A DNA stretch of 64,000 nucleotides from Mucilaginibacter mali (GTDB lineage: Bacteria > Bacteroidota > Bacteroidia > Sphingobacteriales > Sphingobacteriaceae): positions 4,712,001 through 4,776,000 of the forward strand of contig NZ_CP054139.1 of the NCBI RefSeq assembly GCF_013283875.1, written 5' to 3'. Both the position numbers and the translations under genes were made by a program. Below, in pieces: positions 9,205 through 16,512 of this stretch; the stretch's first letter is position 1, and each line of letters begins with the position of its first letter. The notes under the pieces were generated by a model. The model was not told the origin of the DNA. It was given only the letters and a program-made list of their open reading frames with translations, and made no database searches.

Positions 9205-10938
9205 ATGCGCTTCAAATTATTTATTGGTCTTGTGATAAGTCTGGCTGTTAGCCGTTACGCGGGTGCGCAGGGCTTTTTAAAGGCACAGGGCAAATTAATT
9301 GTTAACGACAAGGGGCAGAAGGTCATATTGCGCGGCATGGGCCTTGGCGGCGATATGCTGCAGGAAGGCTACATGTTTAAAGTGGCCATGCTGAACCAGC
9401 AATATAAGATCCGCGCGGGTATTGAAGACCTGGTCGGCCCCGAAAAAACGGCAGAGTTTTATAATACCTGGCTGGCCAATAATACCCGCAAAATAGATGT
9501 GGATAGTATGGCGCGCTGGGGTTTCAACTCCATCCGCCTGCCCATGCACTTTAACCTCTATACGCTGCCGGTGGCCGATGAACCCGTAGCCGGTAAGAAC
9601 ACCTGGCTAAAAAAAGGTTTCGAAATGACCGATAGCCTGCTAAAATGGTGCAAGGCTAACCACATGTACCTGATCCTTGACTTGCACGCTACTCCCGGCG
9701 GCCAGGGTAACGATTTGCCCATAGCCGACCGTCACCCCGATCAGCCTACGCTTTGGGAAAGCCGCGCCAACCAGGAAAAAATGATAGCCCTGTGGGCAAA
9801 GCTGGCCGAGCGTTATAAAGACGAACCCAACATTGGCGGTTACGATATCATTAACGAACCCAATATGGGCTTTGACGACCCAAAGGATGTGCGCGGTACT
9901 AACGAGAAAACCAACGCCCCGTTAAAAAAGCTGATGATGGAAATTACCGCCGCCATCCGCACGGTAGATAAAAAGCATATTGTTATTATTGAAGGTAACG
10001 GCTTCGGCAACAATTATAACGGCGTGCTGCCTGCCTGGGATAATAATATGGTGCTCAGTTTCCATAAATACGGCAACTTTAATACCGAAAAGCAGATAGC
10101 CAACTTTATGTCCCTGCGCGATAAATATAATGTGCCGCTATGGCTGGGCGAATCGGGCGAGAACTCCAACACCTGGTATACCGAATGCATCGGTATGGTA
10201 GAGCGTAACGATATCGGCTGGAGCTGGTGGCCATTGAAAAAAATGGGCGGCAACAACCCGTTGGAAATAAAAGTACCCGACGGTTACCAAAAACTGCTTG
10301 ACTACTGGAGCAAAAAGGGCCCCAAACCATCCGCTGCCGAAGCACAGGTAGTGCTTGACCAATGGCTGCAAAACCTGAAGCTGGAGAACAACATCATCCA
10401 CCGCGATGTGATAGATGCCATGTTCAGGCAGGTACGCACAGCAGATACCAAACCATACAAGGCTAATATCATTACCAATAACACCACTATCCTTGCCGCC
10501 GATTACGACCTTGGCCGCCAGCGCTCGGCCTATTACGATACCGATACAGCCAGTTACCATTACACACCCGGCGTAAACACGGCCGGTAACCGTGGTTACG
10601 CCTACCGTAATGATGGGGTAGATATCCGCAGCGACAAAGATGGCCCATACATCAGCAATATAGAGGATGGCGAATGGCTGCAATATACCCTCCATGTGAA
10701 AGCCAAAGGCGTTTACACCCTGCGTTTGGCCGTTAGCAGCAATGTGGCCGACGGTAAGCTATCGATTAAGAACGGAGATAAAGCTTTAGGTGAGAACCTT
10801 GTGCCAAACACCGGCGGCACCCAAAACTGGCAAACGTTGGAATTGAAAGGGATCAGCCTAAATGCCGGCACAAACAAGTTGCGGGTTTACGCAGATAAAG
10901 GTGGCTGGTTGTTCAGGAATATGGAGTTTGTGAAGTGA
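9205..10938 (+). CDS. GH5-family glycoside hydrolase with C-terminal CBM6-like domain
   Basis: 577 residues with a signal peptide (1-21, ending AGA). The GH5 barrel (about 25-365) has the family-typical VILRGMGLGG start, FNSIRLPMHF, LDLHATPGGQ, acid/base E218 in IINEPN and nucleophile E316 in WLGESGEN. A linker leads into a beta-sandwich at about 430-577 (AADYDLG, GVDIRSDKDG, DGEWLQYTL and a final GGWLFRNMEF strand) that reads as a CBM6-type carbohydrate-binding module. CBM6 often binds beta-1,3-glucan or xylan ends. With two GH30s upstream and a GH16 downstream, a beta-glucan substrate is the best guess. It is the last gene of the operon, followed by a strong terminator at 11011. Confidence 0.92.
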   Translation: MRFKLFIGLVISLAVSRYAGAQGFLKAQGKLIVNDKGQKVILRGMGLGGDMLQEGYMFKVAMLNQQYKIRAGIEDLVGPEKTAEFYNTWLANNTRKIDVDSMARWGFNSIRLPMHFNLYTLPVADEPVAGKNTWLKKGFEMTDSLLKWCKANHMYLILDLHATPGGQGNDLPIADRHPDQPTLWESRANQEKMIALWAKLAERYKDEPNIGGYDIINEPNMGFDDPKDVRGTNEKTNAPLKKLMMEITAAIRTVDKKHIVIIEGNGFGNNYNGVLPAWDNNMVLSFHKYGNFNTEKQIANFMSLRDKYNVPLWLGESGENSNTWYTECIGMVERNDIGWSWWPLKKMGGNNPLEIKVPDGYQKLLDYWSKKGPKPSAAEAQVVLDQWLQNLKLENNIIHRDVIDAMFRQVRTADTKPYKANIITNNTTILAADYDLGRQRSAYYDTDTASYHYTPGVNTAGNRGYAYRNDGVDIRSDKDGPYISNIEDGEWLQYTLHVKAKGVYTLRLAVSSNVADGKLSIKNGDKALGENLVPNTGGTQNWQTLELKGISLNAGTNKLRVYADKGGWLFRNMEFVK

Positions 10939-11010
10939 TTAAATTGATTTCACACTAACAAATCTGTGAAATCCTTTTAAAGTCAGTGTAATCACCCAAC
11001 AATAACACAA

Positions 11011-11034
11011 AGCCCCCGGTTTTTGCCGGGGGCT
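11011..11034. terminator. Bidirectional terminator between the GH5 and GH16 genes
   Basis: Nine-base perfect arms AGCCCCCGG and CCGGGGGCT enclose a TTTTTG loop and are flanked by AAA and TTT tracts. It sits between convergent genes (GH5 on plus, GH16 on minus), so it can end both transcripts. Confidence 0.85.
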
Positions 11035-11089
11035 TTCTCATATCCTTTTCAATCGGGGCGTTTGTTAGAATATCAGCAGATCTTTGAAT

Positions 11090-11911
11090 TTACAGTGTGG
11101 CGCTCTTCTCTACAAGTACGTTGCGCGCTTTCATAGATGTGGTAGTGGTTGGGCCGGGCGAACCGGATGCGCCTTCCATTTGGTAATCGATAATAATATT
11201 CATGGGCTTACCCACAAAGTTTGCACCGGTTTGCGTGCTTTTCAGCACCCCGTCAATCCAATATTCGATGCTTACATCGGTGGCGTTTGTCTTGGTCATA
11301 TAAACCGAATAAGTATGCCAGCTCGATGGGCTTGATATCGCCGTCCCTACGCTCGACCAGCCGCCGCTGGCGTTTTTATAGGTGTTGGTCCAGCAGGTGC
11401 TGCTGCCTTTAAACTCCATAAAGTCGCTTTCGGGCGGCCAGCTGCTGGCTCCGGTTGCCCAAAACGCGGGCCAGGTACCGGTTGCGGATGGATTTTGGAA
11501 CTCGCCCTTAAAATGCCACTTGGGCCACGATGCATCAACCGTAGCGATAGCCTTGGCGTATACCGTACCCGAATAATAATGGATAGTCAGGTAAGGGTCT
11601 TTACTGCTGTTGCCTACGCCGCTGGTGGGTGTACTGCTCAGGGTAAGCACCCCGCCCGAAACGGAGATGTTTTGTGTGCGCATGCGGGCAGAACCATTAT
11701 GGTCCGATCCCCAGGGATAAAGGTTGTTCCAATAAGTGCTGAATGAGCTGAACGAGGTAGTTGGGATTACATTCACCCAGCTCACCGCGTCGGTTTTCAG
11801 GTTGGCCGCGCCGTCGGTTACAGGTTCGGTACTTATTGTTTGTTCTTTTTTGCATGCGGCAAGGCAGGCAAGCAGGCCTAAGCCAGCCATAATAAAGGTT
11901 AATTTTTTCAT
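11090..11911 (-). CDS. GH16-family lipoprotein glycoside hydrolase (laminarinase-like)
   Basis: 273 residues. The N-terminus has a lipobox ending LAAC (C20), so the enzyme is probably an outer-membrane, surface-facing lipoprotein. The catalytic strand is ESDFME, the ExDxxE pattern of GH16 enzymes with a beta-bulge (nucleophile E161, D163, acid/base E166). It is preceded by the aromatic WPAFWATG segment that lines the cleft. GH16 enzymes with this motif are mostly endo-beta-1,3-glucanases, agarases or carrageenases; the GH30/GH5 context favours beta-glucan. It is convergent with the GH5 gene and divergent from the next glycosidase. It is shorter than many GH16 proteins because there is no accessory module. 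Confidence 0.85.
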   Translation of the reverse strand: MKKLTFIMAGLGLLACLAACKKEQTISTEPVTDGAANLKTDAVSWVNVIPTTSFSSFSTYWNNLYPWGSDHNGSARMRTQNISVSGGVLTLSSTPTSGVGNSSKDPYLTIHYYSGTVYAKAIATVDASWPKWHFKGEFQNPSATGTWPAFWATGASSWPPESDFMEFKGSSTCWTNTYKNASGGWSSVGTAISSPSSWHTYSVYMTKTNATDVSIEYWIDGVLKSTQTGANFVGKPMNIIIDYQMEGASGSPGPTTTTSMKARNVLVEKSATL

Positions 11912-12134
11912 AAAAGATTTCTTAAAAATTTAATTGATTAATTATTTGATATTCTTTTATTAATTGGCAGAACAAATAACGGTGGGTAACGAAATGCACG
12001 GTGGGGGCAAATCCGCAATTTTAGAGGGGTGTATTTTCGCGCAGCCATATGTTAATCGGGCATAGCAAACTGCCTTAAACAGAGATATGAATTGGCAATT
12101 TGCTTCCTAACTTTATCAACCATCGCCAATAATT

Positions 12135-13568
12135 ATGAAAATAAAACTGATACCATACAGCGCCATTGCCCTGCTAACTGCCGCGACCGCACAAGCGCAA
12201 ACCAGCAAGCCTGCCGACAGCGCCGAATACAACCTTTCTGTTCCCGCCGCCAAAACGCTGAACAGCTCGCTGCCCAACGCCAGTTTCGGGCCCTGGATCA
12301 ATTACCGCACCCGCAATATCCCTCAGTTGATCAACTATAAGCCAGCGGCAATAGCCACCGATGCTTTTGGTGGCCGCATGGATAAAAAAGGCGCAAAGAC
12401 GGGCTTTTATCACACGCAAAAAATAGACGGCCGCTGGTGGCTGGTAAACCCCGACGGGCATTTGTTTATCCACGAAGGTGTTTGTTCGGTAACGCCCGGG
12501 GCAAGCGAGCGCAATAAGGAGGCATTGAAAAAGAAATTCGGCGATAATGCCGGCTGGGCCAAAAGCATGGTGCAATCCTTAACCGAATATGGCTTTAATG
12601 GAGCGGGCGCATGGTCGGCGGTTGATGAGATCCGCAAGGCCAACCAGCAGGCGGCGAAGCCTTTAGCTTATAACGTCATCATTAATTTCATGAGCACCTA
12701 CGGCGAAAAGCGGGGCGGCACCCACCGTGTACCCGGCCACCAGGGCTATCCCGGCAATGCCATCTTTGTGTTCGATCCCGGTTTTATAACCTGGTGCGAT
12801 GAAAGGGCGAAGGACCTTGTAGTTTATAAAGACGATAAAAACCTGCTGGGTTATTTCTCTGATAACGAGATGCCTTTATCGCGCAGTAATTTGGCGGGTT
12901 ATCTCTCATTAGATCATACCGAGCCGGGTTATATCGCGGCGGCCAAATGGGCTGTCGAAAACAACGTAGATACCACTAAGCTAACCGAGAAGAACAAGAT
13001 CGATTTCCTCTCGTTTGTGAGTGATACCTATTTTCGCATTGTATCGTCGGCTATCCGTAAGTACGATGCTAACCACATGTATATCGGCTGCCGCTTTTAT
13101 GGCGCGCAGCGCTTTTACCCCGAAGTAATTAAAGCCGCGGGCAAGTATGTGGATGTATTATCCATCAATTATTACAGCTATTGGACACCTATTTTAAAAG
13201 ATATGCAAAACTGGGAGCAATGGAGCGGCAAGCCCTTCATCGCTTCCGAATGGTATGTAAAAGGCGATGATGCAGGCCTGGCTAACCATTCGGGTGCAGG
13301 CTGGCTGGTAAAAACCCAGGCCGACAGGGGCGCCTTTTACCAAAACTTTATCCTCAGCCTGTTAGAATCGAAGATGTGTGTAGGCTGGCACTGGTTTAAA
13401 TACCAGGATAACGACCCGCAGCAAAAAGGCGCCGAACTTTCCAATATCGATGCCAATAAGGGTATTGTTGATGTTAATTACGATTACTATAAGCCGCTGA
13501 TGGATAAGATGAAGGAATTGAACAAGCAGGTGTATTCGCTGACGGATTTTTTTGACGGGAGGAGGTAA
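12135..13568 (+). CDS. Clan GH-A glycosidase, agarase/GH50-like, substrate uncertain
   Basis: 477 residues with a signal peptide (1-21, ending TAQA). Residues 95-115 (KIDGRWWLVNPDGHLFIHEG) match the entry strand of agarase-like TIM barrels. The acid/base is probably E245 in FSDNEMP and the nucleophile E372 in FIASEWY, giving the two-glutamate arrangement of clan GH-A. I cannot place it in one CAZy family by eye; GH50-like and beta-1,3-glucanase GH158-like barrels share this look. Being divergent from the GH16 gene and next to the GH30/GH5 operon, it may complete the same glucan pathway. The intergenic gap 11912-12134 holds both starts and no obvious consensus promoter. Confidence 0.75.
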   Translation: MKIKLIPYSAIALLTAATAQAQTSKPADSAEYNLSVPAAKTLNSSLPNASFGPWINYRTRNIPQLINYKPAAIATDAFGGRMDKKGAKTGFYHTQKIDGRWWLVNPDGHLFIHEGVCSVTPGASERNKEALKKKFGDNAGWAKSMVQSLTEYGFNGAGAWSAVDEIRKANQQAAKPLAYNVIINFMSTYGEKRGGTHRVPGHQGYPGNAIFVFDPGFITWCDERAKDLVVYKDDKNLLGYFSDNEMPLSRSNLAGYLSLDHTEPGYIAAAKWAVENNVDTTKLTEKNKIDFLSFVSDTYFRIVSSAIRKYDANHMYIGCRFYGAQRFYPEVIKAAGKYVDVLSINYYSYWTPILKDMQNWEQWSGKPFIASEWYVKGDDAGLANHSGAGWLVKTQADRGAFYQNFILSLLESKMCVGWHWFKYQDNDPQQKGAELSNIDANKGIVDVNYDYYKPLMDKMKELNKQVYSLTDFFDGRR

Positions 13569-13575
13569 CCTCACG

Positions 13576-13596
13576 CCTCCCTATCAGAAAGGGAGG
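13576..13596. terminator. Hairpin after the GH-A glycosidase gene
   Basis: CCTCCCT and AGGGAGG arms around ATCAGAA lie just past the stop codon, between convergent genes. There is no long T run, so termination strength is uncertain. Confidence 0.45.
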
Positions 13597-13611
13597 ATCA
13601 TAAAAATTCTT

Positions 13612-13896
13612 TTAAAACAAATCGGAATGGCTACCTGCCCTAACTAATATAATTTCGTTTTCAACGGTAATTTCAAGCCATATAATTAACAGGTCGCCTT
13701 TAACATGGCACTCCCAGTTATCATTATAATTACCAGATAATTTGTGTGCCCGATACTTTTGTGGAAGCCCCTCCGCGCCTTTCACCGCGAGTTCATTTTT
13801 AAGAAAATCAAGAATAAGCGCTAAATCCTTTGCTGATCTCTTTTTAATCAATTTCAGATCTTTTTCAAACCTGTTTGTAAAACTTAAGATATACAT
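13612..13896 (-). CDS. RelE/YafQ-like toxin of a type II toxin-antitoxin pair
   Basis: 94 residues beginning MYILSFTNRFEKDLKLIKKR, with the later pattern YRAHKLSGNYNDNWECHV, LLIIWLEI and a final LVRAGSHSDLF. This is the compact fold of RelE/ParE-superfamily ribonuclease toxins; the HKLSG and GSHSDLF parts are YafQ-like. Such toxins cut mRNA in the ribosome. The gene lies 6 bp downstream of a small acidic partner on the same strand, the usual antitoxin-first order. Family assignment is by motif; target specificity cannot be read. Confidence 0.85.
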   Translation of the reverse strand: MYILSFTNRFEKDLKLIKKRSAKDLALILDFLKNELAVKGAEGLPQKYRAHKLSGNYNDNWECHVKGDLLIIWLEITVENEIILVRAGSHSDLF

Positions 13897-13902
13897 ATAG
13901 AA

Positions 13903-14103
13903 TTAAAGACTTTGAAAGAATGCATCAAGGTCTTCTATCTTTTGAGTTTTTCCTGCGCGGGCTTCGGTAATAGCTTTTTTAGTGATGTTATTAGGTTCAG
14001 CTTCACTTTCCATAACATTAACGATCTTGCCATTTAATCTTTGGGTAAGTTGTTCAAACAGGTCACGGTCTTTGTCCGGTATCTCTATGGTTAATGTTGT
14101 CAT
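13903..14103 (-). CDS. Antitoxin partner of the YafQ-like toxin
   Basis: 66 residues, acidic, starting MTTLTIEIPDKDRDLFEQL and ending IEDLDAFFQSL. The N-terminal beta strand plus helix and the flexible acidic C-terminus fit a small antitoxin that dimerises and wraps its toxin. It would neutralise the RelE/YafQ-like protein encoded 6 bp downstream and repress their shared promoter. A similar N-terminus (MTTLTIDVLD) is seen in the PIN-toxin partner at 21996, so the two antitoxins may be related. Confidence 0.8.
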   Translation of the reverse strand: MTTLTIEIPDKDRDLFEQLTQRLNGKIVNVMESEAEPNNITKKAITEARAGKTQKIEDLDAFFQSL

Positions 14104-14220
14104 TTTAAAAGGGCTTTATCCGTGTGGTATTATACAAATTTACGTGATTTTTCTTAAAGGTGAAAGCATTGCTATGCCAGCTATTTTGCTATATTTAAAG
14201 CACATACAGCACACCCCATC

Positions 14221-14592
14221 ATGAGCGTTAAATATTGTGTCCCTGTTATCCCCAGCGCTAACCTTCAGCGCAGCCTGCGTTTTTGGGTAGATGGTTTAGG
14301 CCTAAGCATCGACCGTGAAATGCGGCAGGACGGCAAATTGATTGGTTGCATGGTGCATAACACAGGGGTATACTTTTGGCTCAACCAGCGCGATGGCGGG
14401 CCAATACCCGATGGACACGAAGGCATCCGCCTTTACTGGACACCGGAAGATCTTGTTGCTACCCGCGAACACCTGAAGCAGCTGGGCTTCGAAGTTTCGG
14501 AAATTACAGACCGCGACTATGGCCAAACCGAATTTTTCCTTACCGATGATGACGGCTACTCTCATTGCTTCGGGGTGGCTACAAAGGCATAA
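14221..14592 (+). CDS. VOC-superfamily (glyoxalase/bleomycin-resistance-like) protein
   Basis: 123 residues with the paired beta-alpha-beta-beta-beta layout of the vicinal-oxygen-chelate fold: SANLQRSLRFWVDGLGLSI in the first half and TREHLKQLGFEVSEI with FFLTDDDGYSHCFG in the second. Members either bind drugs such as bleomycin or catalyse metal-dependent isomer, epoxide or dioxygen chemistry. No substrate can be assigned. It stands alone upstream of rlmF, with its own AT-rich promoter region. Confidence 0.85.
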   Translation: MSVKYCVPVIPSANLQRSLRFWVDGLGLSIDREMRQDGKLIGCMVHNTGVYFWLNQRDGGPIPDGHEGIRLYWTPEDLVATREHLKQLGFEVSEITDRDYGQTEFFLTDDDGYSHCFGVATKA

Positions 14593-14668
14593 GACGCTTC
14601 GCGCGAACCCATCTTTGGTTTTTTCGTACCTTTGTGCATCAGGGGCTAAATTGCCCCGTGCAAATTAT

Positions 14669-15628
14669 ATGTCATCAGCACCGCAAACGCCAACTACCGA
14701 AAAGGATAACCTGCACCCCCGCAACGCGCACCGGCAGGGTTATGATTTTAAGCTGCTGATCAAAGCCGTACCTGCCTTACGTCCGTTTGTTAAGGCTAAC
14801 CAACACGAGGTGGAATCCATCAACTTCAGCGATGCGGAAGCGGTTAAACTGTTGAATAAAGCTTTGCTGAAAACCAACTACGGGGTAAACGACTGGGATA
14901 TCCCCGATGGCTATCTTTGTCCGCCCATACCCGGCCGGGCCGATTATATTCACTACATCGCTGATCTGCTGGCCGAAGCCGATAAGGGCAACATCCCCGA
15001 AGGAAAAAAGATAAAGATACTGGACATCGGCACCGGCGCCAACTGCATTTACCCCGCCATTGGCAGCAGTGTTTACGGCTGGCAATTTGTAGCTACCGAT
15101 ATCGACCCGATAGCCATTACATCGGCCAAGCGCATCCTGGCGGCCAACCCTGCTTTAAAGCAAAACATTATACTAAGGCAACAAACCAACAAGCATAATA
15201 TTTTTAAAGGCATTATGCTGCACGATGAGGGTTTCGACGCCACCATCTGCAACCCGCCTTTTCATGCATCGGCACAGGAGGCGCAACTGGCGAGCATTAA
15301 CAAGTGGAATAAGCTGCAACTAAAGGGTAAAACATCGCTCAACTTCGGCGGGCAGAAAAAGGAGCTCTGGTATCCCGGCGGCGAAGCGGCGTTTATTAAA
15401 CTGATGATAGAACAAAGCGCGCTGGCGCCCAAAAACTGCATGTGGTACACTACGCTGGTATCCAAAAAAGATACACTGCCCGGTGTTTACAGATTACTGG
15501 AAAGGATAAAGGCGACCGAGGTGCGCACCATCAACATGTCGCAGGGGCAAAAGCAGAGCCGCATTGTAGCCTGGACGTTTTTGAATGAAGTTGAGCGGGC
15601 GGATTGGGTGAAGACATGGTGGAAATAG
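14669..15628 (+). CDS. rlmF: 23S rRNA (adenine-1618-N6)-methyltransferase
   Basis: The ATG at 14669 gives 319 residues, close to the family length of about 300; an in-frame upstream extension overlaps the VOC gene and is rejected. The conserved N-terminus LHPRNAHRQGYDF (residues 15-27) is typical of RlmF. The SAM-binding motif is LDIGTGAN (118-125) and the N6-adenine methyltransferase motif is NPPF (195-198). The enzyme methylates A1618 of 23S rRNA in the cytoplasm. A TACCTTTG element at 14627-14634 fits a -7 box, but no TTTG lies at the right distance upstream. Confidence 0.95.
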   Translation: MSSAPQTPTTEKDNLHPRNAHRQGYDFKLLIKAVPALRPFVKANQHEVESINFSDAEAVKLLNKALLKTNYGVNDWDIPDGYLCPPIPGRADYIHYIADLLAEADKGNIPEGKKIKILDIGTGANCIYPAIGSSVYGWQFVATDIDPIAITSAKRILAANPALKQNIILRQQTNKHNIFKGIMLHDEGFDATICNPPFHASAQEAQLASINKWNKLQLKGKTSLNFGGQKKELWYPGGEAAFIKLMIEQSALAPKNCMWYTTLVSKKDTLPGVYRLLERIKATEVRTINMSQGQKQSRIVAWTFLNEVERADWVKTWWK

Positions 15629-15745
15629 GACCGCTGATTTTTAATGATTTTTTGATTTCGTTGATTTGTTTAATTTCACAGACCTGAGGAGGATTTCACA
15701 GATTTTTTGGATATTGATCGGTGAAATCATTTCTAAAATCGGCGA
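15628..15745 (+). repeat. Copy of a dispersed GGACCGCTGATTTT repeat
   Basis: Beginning directly at the rlmF stop codon, GGACCGCTGATTTTTAATG is followed by TTTGATTTCGTTGAT and phrases such as GGATTTCACAGATT. The same opening appears at 34685, in reverse at 34823, and at 54223. It looks like an intergenic repeat family rather than a gene. Confidence 0.6.
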
Positions 15746-15762
15746 AATCACAATAAAACAAT

Positions 15763-16428
15763 ATGACAGTAGCAGAAGCACTTACCGCGCTTGAAGCAAA
15801 GGGAAACGAGAAGCGCCGCCAGCATAATACAAAAAACGGCGCGGGCAATAACCAGTTTGGCGTAAACATGGGCGATATCCGCGCGCTGGCGCTAAAGATA
15901 AAAACCGACCATGAACTGGCTAAGGCCCTGTGGGCAACCGGCAATGTGGATGCCCGCTTTTTGGCTACGCAGGTAATGAACCCTAAATTGTTATCAGTTG
16001 CGGATATTGAGGATATGCTGCGCGCTGAGCAGTTTACGCAGATAGTAGACTGGCTGTATACCAACATCATTAAAGAACGCTCCGATAAAGAGCAGCTGCG
16101 CCAGCAATGGATGCAATCTGATGATGTGATGCTGGCCCGCCTGGGTTGGAGTTTAACCAGTGGCCGCATTACCCGCAGTCCGGAGGGCATAGATATCCCT
16201 GCGCTGCTTGATCGTTTAGAAAAGGAAATGCCTGCCGCCGCTCCCGGGGTGCAATGGACCATGAACACCGCCCTGGCGCAGATCGGCATTAACCATCCTG
16301 AATACCGTGACCGTGCGCTGGCCATTGGTGAGCGTTTGGGTATTTATCGTGATTATCCTGTATCTAAAGGATGTACATCGCCGTTCGCGCCAATATGGAT
16401 CAACGAGATGGTGAAGCGGCAGGGATAG
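15763..16428 (+). CDS. DNA alkylation repair protein (AlkD-like HEAT-repeat family)
   Basis: 221 residues, all alpha, in repeated helix pairs (for example TVAEALTALEAKGNEKRRQ, MGDIRALALKIK, WATGNVDARFLATQVM, QIVDWLYTNIIK). This is the HEAT-like pattern of the AlkD/DNA-alkylation-repair family, which removes positively charged alkylated bases. The C-terminal part ends with the cysteine-containing GCTSPFAPIWINEMV, which is common in Bacteroidota members. The protein is shorter and more divergent than classical AlkD, so the enzymatic activity is assumed from the family. It is preceded by the dispersed repeat at 15628 and followed by a TonB receptor 84 bp later. Confidence 0.82.
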   Translation: MTVAEALTALEAKGNEKRRQHNTKNGAGNNQFGVNMGDIRALALKIKTDHELAKALWATGNVDARFLATQVMNPKLLSVADIEDMLRAEQFTQIVDWLYTNIIKERSDKEQLRQQWMQSDDVMLARLGWSLTSGRITRSPEGIDIPALLDRLEKEMPAAAPGVQWTMNTALAQIGINHPEYRDRALAIGERLGIYRDYPVSKGCTSPFAPIWINEMVKRQG

Positions 16429-16512
16429 CAACAATATCGTTACCCATCGCTAAAACTATAAATTTCGTTAACAATCCAATTTTTGTACAGCATTGCCTGT
16501 CATTTTTGTGGC

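Noticed and set aside
15696..16325. 209-codon frame opposite the AlkD-like gene
   Set aside because: Serine- and arginine-rich translation without motifs; the plus-strand gene explains the region.
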